Shown here: positions 11,001 to 23,100 of the stretch, piece after piece
Position numbering within the stretch: the first letter of the stretch is position 1
How the letters are laid out: every line of letters begins with the position of its first letter
Assembly (NCBI RefSeq): GCF_019578655.1
Contig: NC_063260.1
Coordinates: 23,708,888 to 23,772,887, forward strand
Origin: Ricinus communis
Taxonomy: Eukaryota > Streptophyta > Magnoliopsida > Malpighiales > Euphorbiaceae
Length of the DNA stretch: 64,000 bases
Direction: 5' to 3'
Made by a program: the position numbers and the translations under genes
Notes under the pieces: model-generated
The model's input: only the letters and a program-made list of their open reading frames with translations
Database searches by the model: none
What the model was told of the DNA's origin: nothing

Positions 11001-13041
11001 GTTGGAGGGAGTCGAAACAAGGAACTGGCAAAAGCTTCAACGTATAACAGCTTAGTACTTCTATTTTTACCGCCTTTATTTAAGAGTTAAATACTATTTA
11101 CCCCCTGTGGTTTGGTCTAATATATGAGTCAGTTCCTGCATCTTTTCTATTACATTAAAAACCCCTTGGGTTTTAATAAAACTAACTACTATCACTTTCC
11201 GTGTTAGTCAAATGACTAAATTGATAATTTAAGATTACAATTTGATCTTTAAACTTATTATCAAATATCAAGCTCGTCCAAAATTAATTTCATTATCAAA
11301 TTAGAATAAAATCTTATTTTCAGCACAAGTTAGTTTTAGTATCTAATTAAAACAATAAATTTATATATTCTTTTTTTGCTCAAATTTTTTATTTTTAATA
11401 CAATTTAGTTCAAATTTAAACATTTTAAAAATATTTATATTTACAATAAATTACTATATAATTTAATTTTAGTTATTAATATAAAATAAACATTTCTAGT
11501 TAAAACATATCATTCTATTATTATTTTTTATATATATTATAGTTAAACTATATAAAAAATAAAAATTAAATTAAACAATCATGTCTTAATCTAGTGAAAT
11601 AATCTAAACGCCAAGTTGATAAATTCACTATCAATGAAGAGACCATGTTAATCTTGTATGTTAAAAATAAAATTTTTATTGACTATTCAAATGAAATTAA
11701 TATGAGTAAATTTTTCATTTTTAATATAGATTAATTTTAATGTTTAGTAAATATAATAACTTGTAAATATTTATTTTATTTAAAAATTTAAAATTAAACT
11801 ACATAGTAATTTAATAATATTAAACAAAAAATAGATATTTTTAATACGTTTAAATTTTCTTAGAATTAGATTATACTAAAAAAATAAAAGATATAAACTA
11901 GTAAAATTTAATATTTTAATTAGACACTAAAATTAATTTGTGCTAAAAATAAGATTTTACTCTAATTTAATAATAAAATTAATTTTGGACAAGTTTGAAA
12001 CTTGATAATAAGTTCAATAGTCAAATTGTAATATTAAATTACCAATTTAGTCCTTCGACTAACACGGAAGAAGGTAGTAGTTAGTTTTATTAGAACTTAG
12101 GGGAATTTTAATATAATAGAAAAAATGCAGGGACTAAATCATATATTAGGCCAAACCACAGGGATAGATAGTATTTAACCCTTTATTTAACTCCTCTCGC
12201 TCTTCGCACAACTAACGTTTTGACCCCTGTTAATTTTTCTTTCAGGGATGATCTGAAGCAGATTGTTACCTCCGACCTTAGGCAATTGCTAGGAGCAGAA
12301 GGCGAGCCCACATTTGTTAAGTATGTGTATCATTCCTAATCCACAATTATATGCGCACGCACATGTATGTGTATATATACTTACTAAGCCTGAATTTATT
12401 AATAGCCACAAATTACAATGCTCTTGTTTGGCTGCATTCTTGTATTGTTTGAACTATTGTACTACTCTTGGTGGCAGTCATTTCTACTGGAGTAAAGCAT
12501 TTCCATTATATGGGAGGAACTATGATGCAGTACTTGAAGCCATTGATACGATGGAAAAAGATCTTCCTGGATTCTTCTATGCAGGTAACCTACTTCTTGA
12601 TATGACTACGGAATATAATAGTTTGTAACCAAGGATTAGCGACCCCAATCTGGCCTTCCAATGTTCAAAATTGGAAGGCTTTGGAATTCAAGTTCTACAA
12701 CTTTAAAGAGATTATGGGAATGGATTCTGTTGAGCAGAACATGAAAAGTAAGCAACTTTTGGTAGGCTCCAGCTACTTACTTTCCTTTTCAAAGGCCTAG
12801 ACTGCTGGACTATAATAAAACTCTTCCCAACTGCTTGGTTTTCAGTCAACTACAAGGTGAAAAAGAAACTAATCATAATTTTGTTACTGGTTGGTAAATT
12901 ATTTACTTGTTAGGTAACCACAAAGGTGGACTATCGGTTGGCAAAGCAATAGCCTCTGGATGCAAAGCAGCTGATCTTGTAATATCCTATTTGGAATCTT
13001 CTTCAGATGACAAGATGCTGAAGGAAGGGCCATCAAATTAG
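5070..13041 (+). CDS. PPO2: Protoporphyrinogen oxidase 2, mitochondrial type
   Basis: FAD enzyme that oxidises protoporphyrinogen IX to protoporphyrin IX in haem/chlorophyll synthesis; the class-2 plant form is mainly mitochondrial. Exons: 5070-5103, 5215-5254, 5371-5506, 5611-5676, 5873-5923, 6072-6128, 6797-6873, 7000-7036, 7221-7286, 7535-7575, 8304-8436, 9458-9637, 10163-10237, 10729-10852, 10933-11041, 12246-12320, 12478-12584, 12914-13041. All junctions are GT-AG and in phase, giving 511 aa, normal for the family. Residues 20-30 form the Rossmann GxGxxG (VGAGVSGLAAA), with the FAD-ribose acidic residue at E44 and RAGGKLRS after it. The C-terminal FAD segment is [16 protein letters not shown] (about 470-485). 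The PPO-inhibitor target positions look wild type: Arg99 in NKRYIVRNG and Gly178 in VAGTSAGDP. Exon 10 begins VCHSFPELW, where relatives usually have M(R/K)HSFPELW. The first Met gives no classical presequence. Confidence 0.95.
6228..6473. repeat. Local duplications in PPO2 intron 6
   Basis: The phrase gattgttgcataacaacct occurs twice about 50 bp apart (near 6242 and 6295). Shortly after, a segment built on ttggtattggagataa.ataggctta also occurs twice (near 6380 and 6440). These are short imperfect tandem duplications inside the intron. Confidence 0.7.
8474..8753. mobile_element. MITE-like foldback in PPO2 intron 11
   Basis: The left end (aatcactaaaccttgcacttagtttta...gtttgtttcatttcaa) and the reverse complement of the right end (ggtcacttaactttatacttaattt...tttgtttcatttcaa) line up over roughly 70-80 bases with mismatches. 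The interior is AT-rich and non-coding. The size (about 280 bp) and inverted ends fit a miniature inverted-repeat element. I could not fix a target-site duplication, so the exact ends and superfamily are uncertain. Confidence 0.5.
11084..12181. mobile_element. Non-autonomous Mutator-like (MULE) element in PPO2 intron 15
   Basis: The ends are GAGTTAAATACTAT... and, on the other strand, GGGTTAAATACTAT.... The inverted similarity continues for roughly 400 bp per arm at about 80% by eye (for example ccctgtggtttgg, taataaaactaactacta, gtccaaaattaattt occur in both arms). It is flanked by a perfect 9-bp direct repeat TTTATTTAA (11075-11083 and 12182-12190). Long terminal inverted repeats with a 9-bp duplication are the signature of Mutator-like elements. 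It is 1098 bp, very AT-rich and has no transposase frame. It accounts for most of the 1.2 kb intron. Confidence 0.85.
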
Positions 13042-15398
13042 GAGTATACTCATCCTGCTCTTGACCCCCACTTTGATAGAAGAAGGTAGGTTCAAATTTG
13101 AGATGCCTGTATATGGGATCTCAGCTGTAAGCAAGCACCCAAATCTTTATCTTGTTTCTGCTTGAAAATCTTGTATGAAGGAATCACAGGTTGATGACAA
13201 TGATAAAAGATCAAGATTCTACGCATGTATGTTTTGAAGTGTGCGTTTCATTATCTTAGATTTGCTTTGATTTTATGTGAATCAGATTGAAACATTAGGG
13301 TAGGCTTCTTATAAGGTCAACAAAATGATGGTTAAATGATGATTTAACATGCCTAAGTTTTGATGACCAGTGAAAAAAACTATTATATGTTCTCGTGATT
13401 TAATGTGGAAAAATAAAGAAGATTGGAAATAATGCATGTTATAAATAGACTAAAACAAGAAATAACTGAATGAAAATTAAGGAGAATTATTAAATTTTAA
13501 TTTTTTTATAATTATAAATTTTATTTATTCCGCTGTGGATAAGTTTTACTATACTACTTCCAAATGAGATTATGTGTTGACATGGCATTAATTGCCCAAA
13601 TCAAGAAAAAAAAAATGCTATATTTGTCTTAATTAATTCATAAACTCCCTTTCATTTTCTTTTAAATAAATAATAGTAAGCTAAATTTCAAAGGATTTAA
13701 AGGGAGAAAATAATTTAAAAAAAGAAAAAGTTTCTATAATAGTTACTTTTTTAAAAAAATCAATAAAATTTTTTCAAGCAATTTATTTTATATAATTATT
13801 ACCTATAATCAGAAATTACCAAATACAATGGGATTTGATAAATTAATATAAAATAATTTTAAAAATCCTTATACTTTTAGAACTTATAAAAATCATTAGA
13901 ATTTATAAAACATATGAAGAAAATTTTCAGTGATTTAGCAATTAAAAAAATTAATATCTTTCATAATTTAGCAATAAATTTTTTGATTATAAAAAAAAAT
14001 AGTATTTTTTTAAATTTGCTAATTTTTTTATAAATCATTAATTTCACAAATAATTTAGTAAAAATAATATTGTAAAAGGATTTAAGAGGTTGTCAGCGAC
14101 CTTTATATATAAATTATAATAGACAAAAATTAATATAATCATAAATCCATAATGTGTAAAACAAAATTAAATTACTTTATTTAAAAAAAAGTAACAATAA
14201 AAGTAAAAAAAAAAAAAAAAAAGGTAAAATAATATCTTCTATATAAACAGTTCATGCATGCAAGCCATATTATTATATCTTCCAAGCTGATTCTTAGAAT
14301 AAAAGAAAAAAAAACAAAAAATGAATCTATTCTTCTCCTTGGCTTCTATTAGTTGTGTTAGTAATTGTAACGTGGGAAGGTTTCAGTGTTAATAAATTAT
14401 GATTACGTTTGGTTATTTAGTTTTTTAAGAAGGAAAAGCTTCATTCCCCATGAGAATGATGAAATTAATTATACTCTAATTTTTAGGTATGAAAAAAATT
14501 AAAATTATATACATAAAATATTTTTTATCCGTTTGTTTTTAATAATAATTGAAAAATAATCCTCTGATATAAATTTTAGATTATTTTTTATTAGATTTTC
14601 ATATTTATTCATTCTCTTTATTTTTCCATGATAAAAAGGATTGCTACTTTATATAAGATATATCTCTTTTTCTTTTCTTTTTTCTTTACGTAAAAATTAT
14701 ATATTTCGTAGCTATTATTTGATGACATATATTCCATAATTAATTATTTCATGGTTTTGTCAGGTAAAAAGAAAATTTGTATGCATTTCATTATAAAATT
14801 ATTTGAAATTAAATAATATAATTAATTAAAACTTGAATATATTTTATTATGTAATGATAATATTTTTTTTGAGACTCATATATCAATTTAAGAATTTTTT
14901 ATTTTTTAATAATTATTATTTAATTCCTCCCTCATCCAAACAAGTTTTACATATTTCCCCTCCCTTCCCTTTAATGATTATTTTTATATAACTAAACACA
15001 GTTTATCCTTCAACCCTTTAAATTATCTTCCCTTCCATTTCTGTCTTTGTGGTGATGCATAGTGTAAAGAAAGCCTTTGATGAACTGTTAGCTGGCGCTA
15101 ACATTAGACATTATTTAATGTGCTTTGATAGCTTCCTGAATCTGGAAAAGCAATAATTTGTTCAGAAAAAGGAAAACCATTTTTTATATCGTAATGCCGG
15201 TATCATAATGTCGAAGACATATTAGAGAAGTTATAAAACTCTAGAGAAAGAATTCCGTTTTTTCTTTTTGAAATTTTACCTTGAAAAAGAAAAGATAATA
15301 GATGACGCCATAGCTTCCTCTTTTAATGGAATAACTTATTTGTATATGGCTAGGAATAAGAATAAACTTGCTCACACTTTAACTAAGAAATATCTGTA
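13042..15398. other. Gene-free spacer after PPO2
   Basis: The first 200 or so bases probably hold the PPO2 3' UTR. The rest is very AT-rich with poly-A/T runs (for example near 14205-14222) and no credible coding frame. A short frame just before Copia B (about 15300-15400) reads MARNKNKLAHTLTKKYLYQ; it is too short to assign. Confidence 0.6.
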
Positions 15399-15403
15399 TC
15401 AGG

Positions 15404-15647
15404 TATTAGAACCAGAATAATTGTAACTCAGGAAAATATTGAGAGTGAATGTTTTCTGCATCAGAAAATGAAAGGTGGCTTATATACGCCATTACAAAAC
15501 AGGAATGAATCAAAAAGCCACGTACTATATGACAACAAAATAGGAATATAAGAAACTGATCCTAAAGAATAGAACTTCCCTTAGGACTAGGACTTATTGA
15601 CAAACGTGGATTAATAAAACACGTTAAATAACAAACTTTGACTAACA
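15404..15647 (-). repeat. 3' LTR of Copia B
   Basis: Runs from tattagaacc to gactaaca on the plus strand, matching 19259-19503. On the element strand it starts TGTTAGTC and ends CTAATA, so the terminal dinucleotide is TA rather than the usual CA. Confidence 0.92.
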
Positions 15648-15660
15648 TTCCCTCCCTTAA
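15648..15660 (-). other. Polypurine tract of Copia B
   Basis: The minus strand reads TTAAGGGAGGGAA immediately before the 3' LTR. Confidence 0.8.
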
Positions 15661-15676
15661 GCTAATGCATCTGCAA

Positions 15677-17280
15677 TTAGCTTACTTCAGTGGCCTTCAT
15701 TACTCCAAGCATGCTTCGAAACTTTTCAAACTGCTCAAGCTTCAATGGTTTTATCATTATGTTTGCAATTTGTTCTTCAGAGTTGCAAAAACTCAATCGC
15801 ACAACTTCATCGTTTACTAAATCTCTGAGAAAATGAAACCTTACTGCAATATGCTTGCTTCTTCTATGAAAAACTGGATTTCTGGACAACTGAATATTGG
15901 AATTATTGTCACATAAGATCACAGTTTCTGCCTTCTCCTCAGCTCCAAGTTGCTCCAAGATTCTTCTAAGCCAAATACATTGACAAGCACAAAGTGCTGC
16001 AGCAATATATTCTGCCTTAGTGGTGGATAAGCTCACAACAAGTTGCTTTTTTTAGGCCCATGAAACAGCTCCATACCCCATCATAAACACTAAACTAGAA
16101 GTGCTTCTTCGATCATCTAAATCTCCTGCGTAATTATTGTCAATATAAGCTATAAAACCTGTTTTTCTTCCTTCAGTCTTGTAGAATATTTCGTGCTCTG
16201 TAGTTCCTTTTAGATATCTTAAGAGCCTTTTTGTTGTAGCCCAATGTGACTATTTTGGATTTGCATGAACCTGTTGATCAAACTCACTCCAAACATCAAA
16301 TCAGGTCGAGTTACAGTTAAGTACATGAAACTTCCAACTGCTTGTTTGAACTTCGTAGTATCTACTTCAGCGCCATCCTCATCTTTCGATAAATTTGTTC
16401 CTGGAGCAATTGGATTCTTTACTGGATTACAGTCCGCCATGTTGAACCTTGCTAGAACTTCTCGAGCATATCTTATTTTACAAATAAAAATCCCAGCATC
16501 AGTTTGTATCACCTCTACTCCAAGAAAATGTCTCATCCTTCCCAAGTCAGACATGTCAAACTCTAGCATCATTGAACTTTTGAATTCTTCACACATGCTT
16601 TTGTCATTTCCAGTAAAAATAAAATCATCAACATAAAAGCTAACTATCAAAATGTTGCCTTCATTTTCTTGGTGAACAAAGTGTGTTTACTAGAGCACCT
16701 TTCGAATTTTTTCTTTGCAAAATACGCCTCAATTTTGTTGTACCAAGCTCTCGGTACTTGTTTAAGGCCTTATAATGCTTTCTTCAACTTGTAGACTTTA
16801 TCTTCTTTTCCTTTCTTGACAAATCCTTCAGGCTGCTGTACAAATACTTCTTCTTTGAGCTCACCGTGAAGAAAAGCATTCTTCATGTCAAGTTGAAACA
16901 CTTCCCATCCATATTGAGCCGCCAAAGCTAATAGTTCCCGCACGGTGTCAAGTCTTGCTACTGGTGCAAATACTTATGTATAATTCACTCCATATCGCTA
17001 TACATATCCTTTTGCCACCAATCTTGCCTTATACTTTTCAACCTTTCCACTTTCATTGAGCTTGGTCTTGAAAGTCTATTTAACTCCAATAGGCTTAACT
17101 CCTTTTGGGGCATCAGTTAGTTCCCACATCTTGTTCTTTTCGATTGCATTCATCTCCATGTTCATTGCGTCTCTCTACTTCATGCTCTTGAACGCTTCTT
17201 CGAACTAGTACGGATCACTTCCATTTTCAGCCATCATCATTACCATTAAGCTTTCTTCTTCCTCAAATAAGTTTATTTCC
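15677..17280 (-). pseudogene. Copia B reverse transcriptase and RNase H relic
   Basis: The RT palm is legible at 16650-16219, where IVSFYVDDFIFTGND carries the YVDD catalytic pair, followed by FDMSDLGRMRHFLGVEV. The upstream RT half (about 16680-17280) is recognisable only in broken pieces. The RNase H tail reads at 16036-15677 (SLSTTKAEYIAAALCACQ, VILCDNNSNIQLSRNPVFH) and runs almost to the polypurine tract. Frame breaks separate these parts, so no enzyme can be made. Confidence 0.92.
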
Positions 17281-17283
17281 TCT

Positions 17284-18980
17284 TCATAATCTGTCCTCAA
17301 ATAAGTTTATTTCCCCTTCAACTAGAAATTCTTGTTCACCATCATTTTTTTCATTTGCTAGTGGCCCAATCTCGTTTGAACTGCTTGAGGATGCACCTTG
17401 ATTGATATCACCACTGTCTGCTTCTTCATTTTGCGCAGGTTCTTGGTCTTCACCATTTTCTTCTTCTTCCCAATCTAGAACATCAACTTTGCATTCTTCT
17501 TCAGTTCTTTCCCCATCCCAACTCTTGTCTTCTTCAAAAACTACATCTCTGCTCACAATGACTTTCTTTGCAATAGGATCAAATAATTTGTAAGCTTTAG
17601 ATTCATCACTAACTCCCAAAAATACACATCTTTTGCTTTTATCATCTAGTTTGCTTCTCTTTTAGTTTGGTACATGAGCATGAGCTACGCATCCAAATAT
17701 CCGAAAATAGTCGACTCTTGGCCTTACACCACTCCATGCTTCTTCTGGTGTTCTCTGATCTACTGCTGAAGTTGGACTTCTGTTTTGTACGTGTACACAC
17801 CATCTAACTGCTTCAGGCTAAAATACTTTTGGAACTTGTCTCTCGTTCAGTACCGTCCTTACTGCATTCATGATCGTCCTGTTTTTTCTCTCGGTGACTC
17901 CATTTTATTGAGGAGTATAAGCAGCCGTCAATTGCCTGCAAATTCCTTGATCCTTACAAAAATCTTCAAACTTCTTAGAGGTAAATTCACCACCTCTAAT
18001 TGTCTTAATTGTCTTTAAGCAAGTGATGAAGGCACCAACTTCTTTTTCAACACTAGCTTTGAACTTTTTGAACATAATAAACGCTTCTGATTTTTCATGT
18101 AAGAAATAAATCCAAGCTTTACGAGAAAAGTCATTAATAAAGCTTAAGATATACCTCTTGTCACTGTTTGAAGATGGTATGATAGGACCATAAATATCAG
18201 CATGAATTAACTGAAGCTTCTTCGAGGCCCTCCATGAGCTCTTCTTTGGTATTGACTCTCTCTGTTGTTTTCCAATGAGACAAGTAGTGCAAATCTTCTT
18301 CGAAGACCTTAGAGAAGGCAGCCCAATGACCATCTTCTTGCATGAGAGTGTACTGAGCCCCTTGTAGTTAAGGTGCCCAAAGCAACAATGCCACAATTGA
18401 GTTTCTTTCTCTGAGACCACTTCAGCTTGTAGACACATGGGATCTTTTGGTGCTGCACAAACTGTCAAACAGAACATTCTATTTCCTCTCATACTAGTGT
18501 GCATAATTAATCGTTTATCCGGGTGAAATACTTTGCAAGTGCCATTTTGAATTAAAATTGCTAACCCCTTTTCTTGGAGTTGTCCTAAGCTTAGCAAATT
18601 GTTCGTAAGCTTAGGGACAAAGTAAACATCGGATATTACCTGAGTAATGCCATTTATTTGCACTCGGATGCTTCCTTTTGCTACAACAGCCATTATGGTA
18701 TCATTCCCAAGCTGCACAGTTATGCAAAATCCTTCTTCCATTTTTGAGAACCATTCTTTGTTTCCTGTCATATGATTGCTGCAGCCGGAGTCCAAAAACC
18801 AAGCTTCTTCTTGTACGGTTTGATGCAGCTCTTCATACGCCATCAGTAAGAGTTCTTCTTCTTCCTCAAGCTCCGCATAATTTGCCTTCTTCTCCCAGTC
18901 AGGGCACTCATACTGAAAGTGACCCAACTTGTGACACTTAAAGTACTCAACGATTGCTCTGTTTAGAGATTGTCTTCCTC
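17284..18980 (-). pseudogene. Copia B zinc knuckle, protease and integrase relic
   Basis: A CCHC-type knuckle just upstream of 18927 reads EYFKCHKLGHFQYECP; the first of its expected cysteines is Tyr (TAC). The protease motif FLDSGCSNHMTG follows, then the pre-integrase HCCFGHLNYKGL with CTTC, and the integrase core (LIHADIYGP, then TIRGGEFTSKKF). The usual SDNG context is altered to RGGEF, and the frame stops at 17905 after YTPQ, before the catalytic Glu. An integrase C-terminal/linker piece is readable at 17619-17284 (KAYKLFDPIAKKVIVSRDVVF) with a long acidic tail. Confidence 0.92.
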
Positions 18981-19244
18981 TTCCTCTACCACCTCCTCCT
19001 TTGATGAGTTTTCTTGCTGGTCTTCGTTCTGAATTTGAGTCTGTAAAATCTCAAATTATTTCCAGTCCTCAAATTCCAATTGCAGGAGACTTTTAGTATG
19101 GTTGTCCGCAATGAATCAACCCCATTAGTTGCTCCATTTCAGCCAACTAATGCCCTCATCAGTCGAAATACTGATTCTGGGTGATTTAGCAAGAACATTA
19201 ATAAAGGGGAAAGTTCAAGTAATCGGGTTCCAGAATAAGGGGGA

Positions 19245-19256
19245 GTTCTGATACCA
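19245..19256 (-). other. Primer-binding site of Copia B
   Basis: TGGTATCAGAAC on the minus strand, two bases inside the 5' LTR. It matches the plant initiator-Met tRNA type with one change relative to element A. Confidence 0.85.
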
Positions 19257-19258
19257 AT

Positions 19259-19503
19259 TATTAGAACCAGAAATAATTCTAATTCAGGAAAATATTGAGA
19301 GTGAATGTCTTCTTCATCAGAAAATGAAAGGTGACTTATATACGCCTTTACAAAACAGGAATGAATAAAAAAACCACGTACTACATGGCAACAAAACAGA
19401 AATATAAGAAATTGATCCCAAAGAATAGAACTTTCTTTAAGACTAGGACTTATTGACAAATATGGATTAATAAAACACGTTAAATAACAAACTTTGACTA
19501 ACA
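19259..19503 (-). repeat. 5' LTR of Copia B (245 bp)
   Basis: Near-identical partner of 15404-15647, bounded by the primer site on the left and the target duplication on the right. Confidence 0.92.
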
Positions 19504-20103
19504 TCGGGGTTATGATCTTACTTAGTTAGACTGTTGTCCACCTACTGTATCCCTACATTTAAGAGTTGATTTTATATATATTGTATTTCTTTTCAAAAGA
19601 AAAAAAAAGATTTGTATATATGTATTTTGCATTTTAAATTATTCAACTTTAGACACTATTAATAATATTTAATTAAATCAAAAAATATATAGGTGAGATG
19701 ATAATTTTCTTTTCTAATTTAACTAAGCTCTTGAGTTCGAAATTTAAATATACAACTATATTAAAATTTTTGAGATAGTATTTTATCATCCAGAGAAATT
19801 CTGCTTGGCACATCAAAATTAACTCTAAATATATATACTTAGTTTTTCAATAAAATTAAATATATATTATGAAACTTATACTTTAATTACACACATAAAT
19901 CATCGGATTATAGGCTCTAAATAAAATAGTTTTAGTTTTGAACTCAAACATGTAAGATATTTATTTTTTTTAAAATACATACTCATTATCATTGATGTGT
20001 AAAATAATTATATAGTACTCTGTACATATACACATTAATATTAAATGTAATTAGAAATGAAAGCTCATAACTTAAAATTTGGAAGGCGTATTTGAAAAAG
20101 AAA

Positions 20104-20122
20104 AGAGAGAGAGAGAGAGAGA
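20104..20122. repeat. (GA)n microsatellite
   Basis: About nine GA units in uninterrupted array. Confidence 0.9.
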
Positions 20123-23100
20123 TGGGGCTAAGTTTTACAAGAAGCATAAAGACTTTAGAAGGATAATTAGCCCCTCCAGGTCGTAACCTGGGCCCGCCAA
20201 CGTCTTTCTCTGCTCATATTTGAAAGCATATATCCAGCAAAAGTTATTTAAGACTAATATATATGTAGCTTATAACAACCCACTTCAATTCCCACTGCAT
20301 TATTATTGAATTACAATTTGATTTTGTTAATGAGAAAGGCAACCATAAACACAATCATTAGTTGCCTGGGCACAGTTAAAAGAAAGAAGAGCATTGACGA
20401 GAAATGGCCAAATGGGTCATCGAACTGAAGCTGCTTTACGAGAAGAATATCTAAAAGGCTTTATGGACAAACAGGATCCTAATTATTACTATTTGATTTC
20501 CGCCTCTGAGAGTGAGTTCGTGTAATGACACTAGCTAGGCGTGTCTGTTAATACAAGCAATTTGGGTTGACATCGAGCAGCTGCCATTTTCGCTCGAGAG
20601 AAAGAGAAAAAAGAACAAATGTGCACTTCCTACTTCCTGAAGGGTTATTTCCAAATTAGACAAAATCATTAGTTGCGTAATGTTAATGAACTTTGAGACT
20701 CAAGCAACTTGATTGATTCCAACATTATTTGAAATGGAGGTTAGTTGGAAATTTTTAAAATAGGTGGTGATGGTCCAATCACTACTAGGTTGGTAAGTTT
20801 TGAAATCCCACTATTGCTTGTCTATGACCCTTCCTCTTTTTCTTCTTTTTCACTTGGATTAATTGTGGTCCTGTGTTTGAAATAGGAGAGTACAATTGAC
20901 CCCGAATTTGAATCGAAGCATCATAGCACAGTTTGAAATTCCTGCTTTTACAAATTTATTCTTTTTTTCTTTCCTTACTTTTACCAAAATACAATTTCTT
21001 TATATTCGGAATATTGGGAAAAAAGAAACTAGTTTTATTACTATTAAGAAATAATTTAATAAATATGTCCTTATAAAAATTATTGTTCTTACTCGAGTAT
21101 TCTTAGTATTGCAAGTAGTATAAAAGTAAAATAATTAATTAACGGACCGTGTCAAATCCAAAGTATAAATATTGATAAATACTATAGGTGCAGTCTCAAA
21201 GAAAAAACCTAGTATATGTATTTATGTAGTATTAAGATATGCAAAGTTGTCTTAGAAGTCTAAATTTTAAATATATTTTTTCATCTCATCCTTTAATATT
21301 AATATAAATTATTCTAATTCATTATAACTTGATATCTATTCTTATTTATAAGTAGTTTAAATTGAGACCAAAATTTCTTATAACTAATTATACATTAAGT
21401 GTTTTGTATAAAATATAACTATAAATATTGTTTTATAGTATTTTTATTTTTTAAATCTGATTTATTTTATTTCTCTTCATATTCGCGTCTAGAAAAATAG
21501 TTATAAAATAAAATTAAATAATAATAAGTAATATCAAACTAATCCATAAATAATAAGTACAACTCATTCCCAAATGGCTAAATGTATGAGACGAAATATT
21601 TTATTTTATTGAAAAAATATGCATGATTTGCTTTTGATTAAATAAAATAAAAATAATAACTTCAAAAAGTATACACATAAATTGGGATGCCATACCGGAT
21701 CACTTTGAAAAACATTATTCATTACTGATGAAAGGTATAAGCTTGGCGCCAAAGCAATTCAAGCTCTGTAATCATTGATTCCTTAAGGTTTCAAATTTGA
21801 AGGGAGGGGTTTCTTTATTTCTTTCTTTCTTTCTTGACCTCTAAACTTGAACCTGATTGTGTTAATTGGAAGGGAATTTTAGATGGTTGGAAAATGAAAG
21901 TCCTGGGCATTGTCTCGTATGGGGAAGACAGTAGAAATGATCACCAAACAAGGGCACATTGGGCCCAGGCTATGCATGGCCCAGCTCCCAGACAAAAAGA
22001 TACCAGATATTTTACACCATCTGATTTAATTTATGTTTCCCAAGGAAGTACAGTAGGCCTAGCCAATATCATGTGCTTATTCCATAATCACCCAATCTTT
22101 TTTTCTTCCTCAGTCTTCATTTTGTATTTATGGATCATATCTTTGGACGAGGAAAGAAATAGAAACTAACTTGCGCATATCATATGTGTGTCCCATGCCA
22201 AGGACTATCATTAAATGAATTATTATAGTACAGGGCGCCAAGGTTCTTAGGGGAAAGTTATTTATTTTAAATTTTATGGGATGAGAGAAAAAGAAAATAA
22301 AATTATTATTGGTAATATTAAAAATATATTTAAACGGTTTAATTCATTAGCTATCAGCTACTAGCTGCATTGATCAGCTGAACCAAACAAGATCTTAATA
22401 AATATGAACTAGCATTGCAATACATTTACCATTTCGTCTTTTCGATCTTCTTATTACTTTTCCTTTTTTCTTTCCTCGATTAATTTTGAATGGAATATAG
22501 AATATTGACAATTTAAAGTACTCACTCATCCAGCTTTTCATAAACCAGCCTGATAATTTACTTTTATAACAAGATGTTGTAATAAATAAATGTTAGATCT
22601 CTACTAATTAATAATTTATTATTTACTCAAATAGAAGATAATTAATCATGAAATATTATACAATGCAACAAGCTCATGAAATTTAATTCCATAATGATTA
22701 AAAAAAAGGATGGAATAAAAATAATTGAGCTTAAATTTACAAAAAAAAATCAAAATATTAAAAGCATCACTCATATCTAATCTAGTACGAGAATATACCG
22801 AGTAAAAATCTGAAAAAATAGTATCATTTATGTTTTGTCAATTCACTCGATATAAACTTTTTATTTTAAAACCATAATAAAATATAGAAAGTATATTAAT
22901 TTATTTAAAAAAATATAAAATTTATCAATACATATATATACGAGTGTTTTATATTTTAATATTAGATGATAATAAGTTTACTTTTGTAATTCATTGGACC
23001 ATTCTAAGAAAGAAAGTCTCATGAAATTGAAATTGTATGCCAAACATGCCTTTAGGAAAACCAAAAAAAATCTTTCAAGTACTACTGGCACTCTATTTGT

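Larger units (their letters stand above)
15404..19503 (-). mobile_element. Copia-superfamily LTR retrotransposon B (gag-deleted, decayed)
   Basis: Two LTRs of 244 and 245 bp bracket a minus-strand pol region in Copia order (protease, integrase, RT, RNase H). The 5-bp flanks are tcagg (15399-15403) and tcggg (19504-19508), a target duplication with one mismatch. LTRs differ at about 19 substitutions plus one indel by hand count (about 8%), so B is older than A. Only about 240 bp separates the primer site from the zinc-knuckle relic, so most of gag is missing. Many stops interrupt pol. Confidence 0.95.

Noticed and set aside
21834..22169. 111-codon plus-strand frame as a gene.
   Set aside because: No recognisable motif, no splice context and repeat-like surroundings. 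Frames of this length occur by chance.
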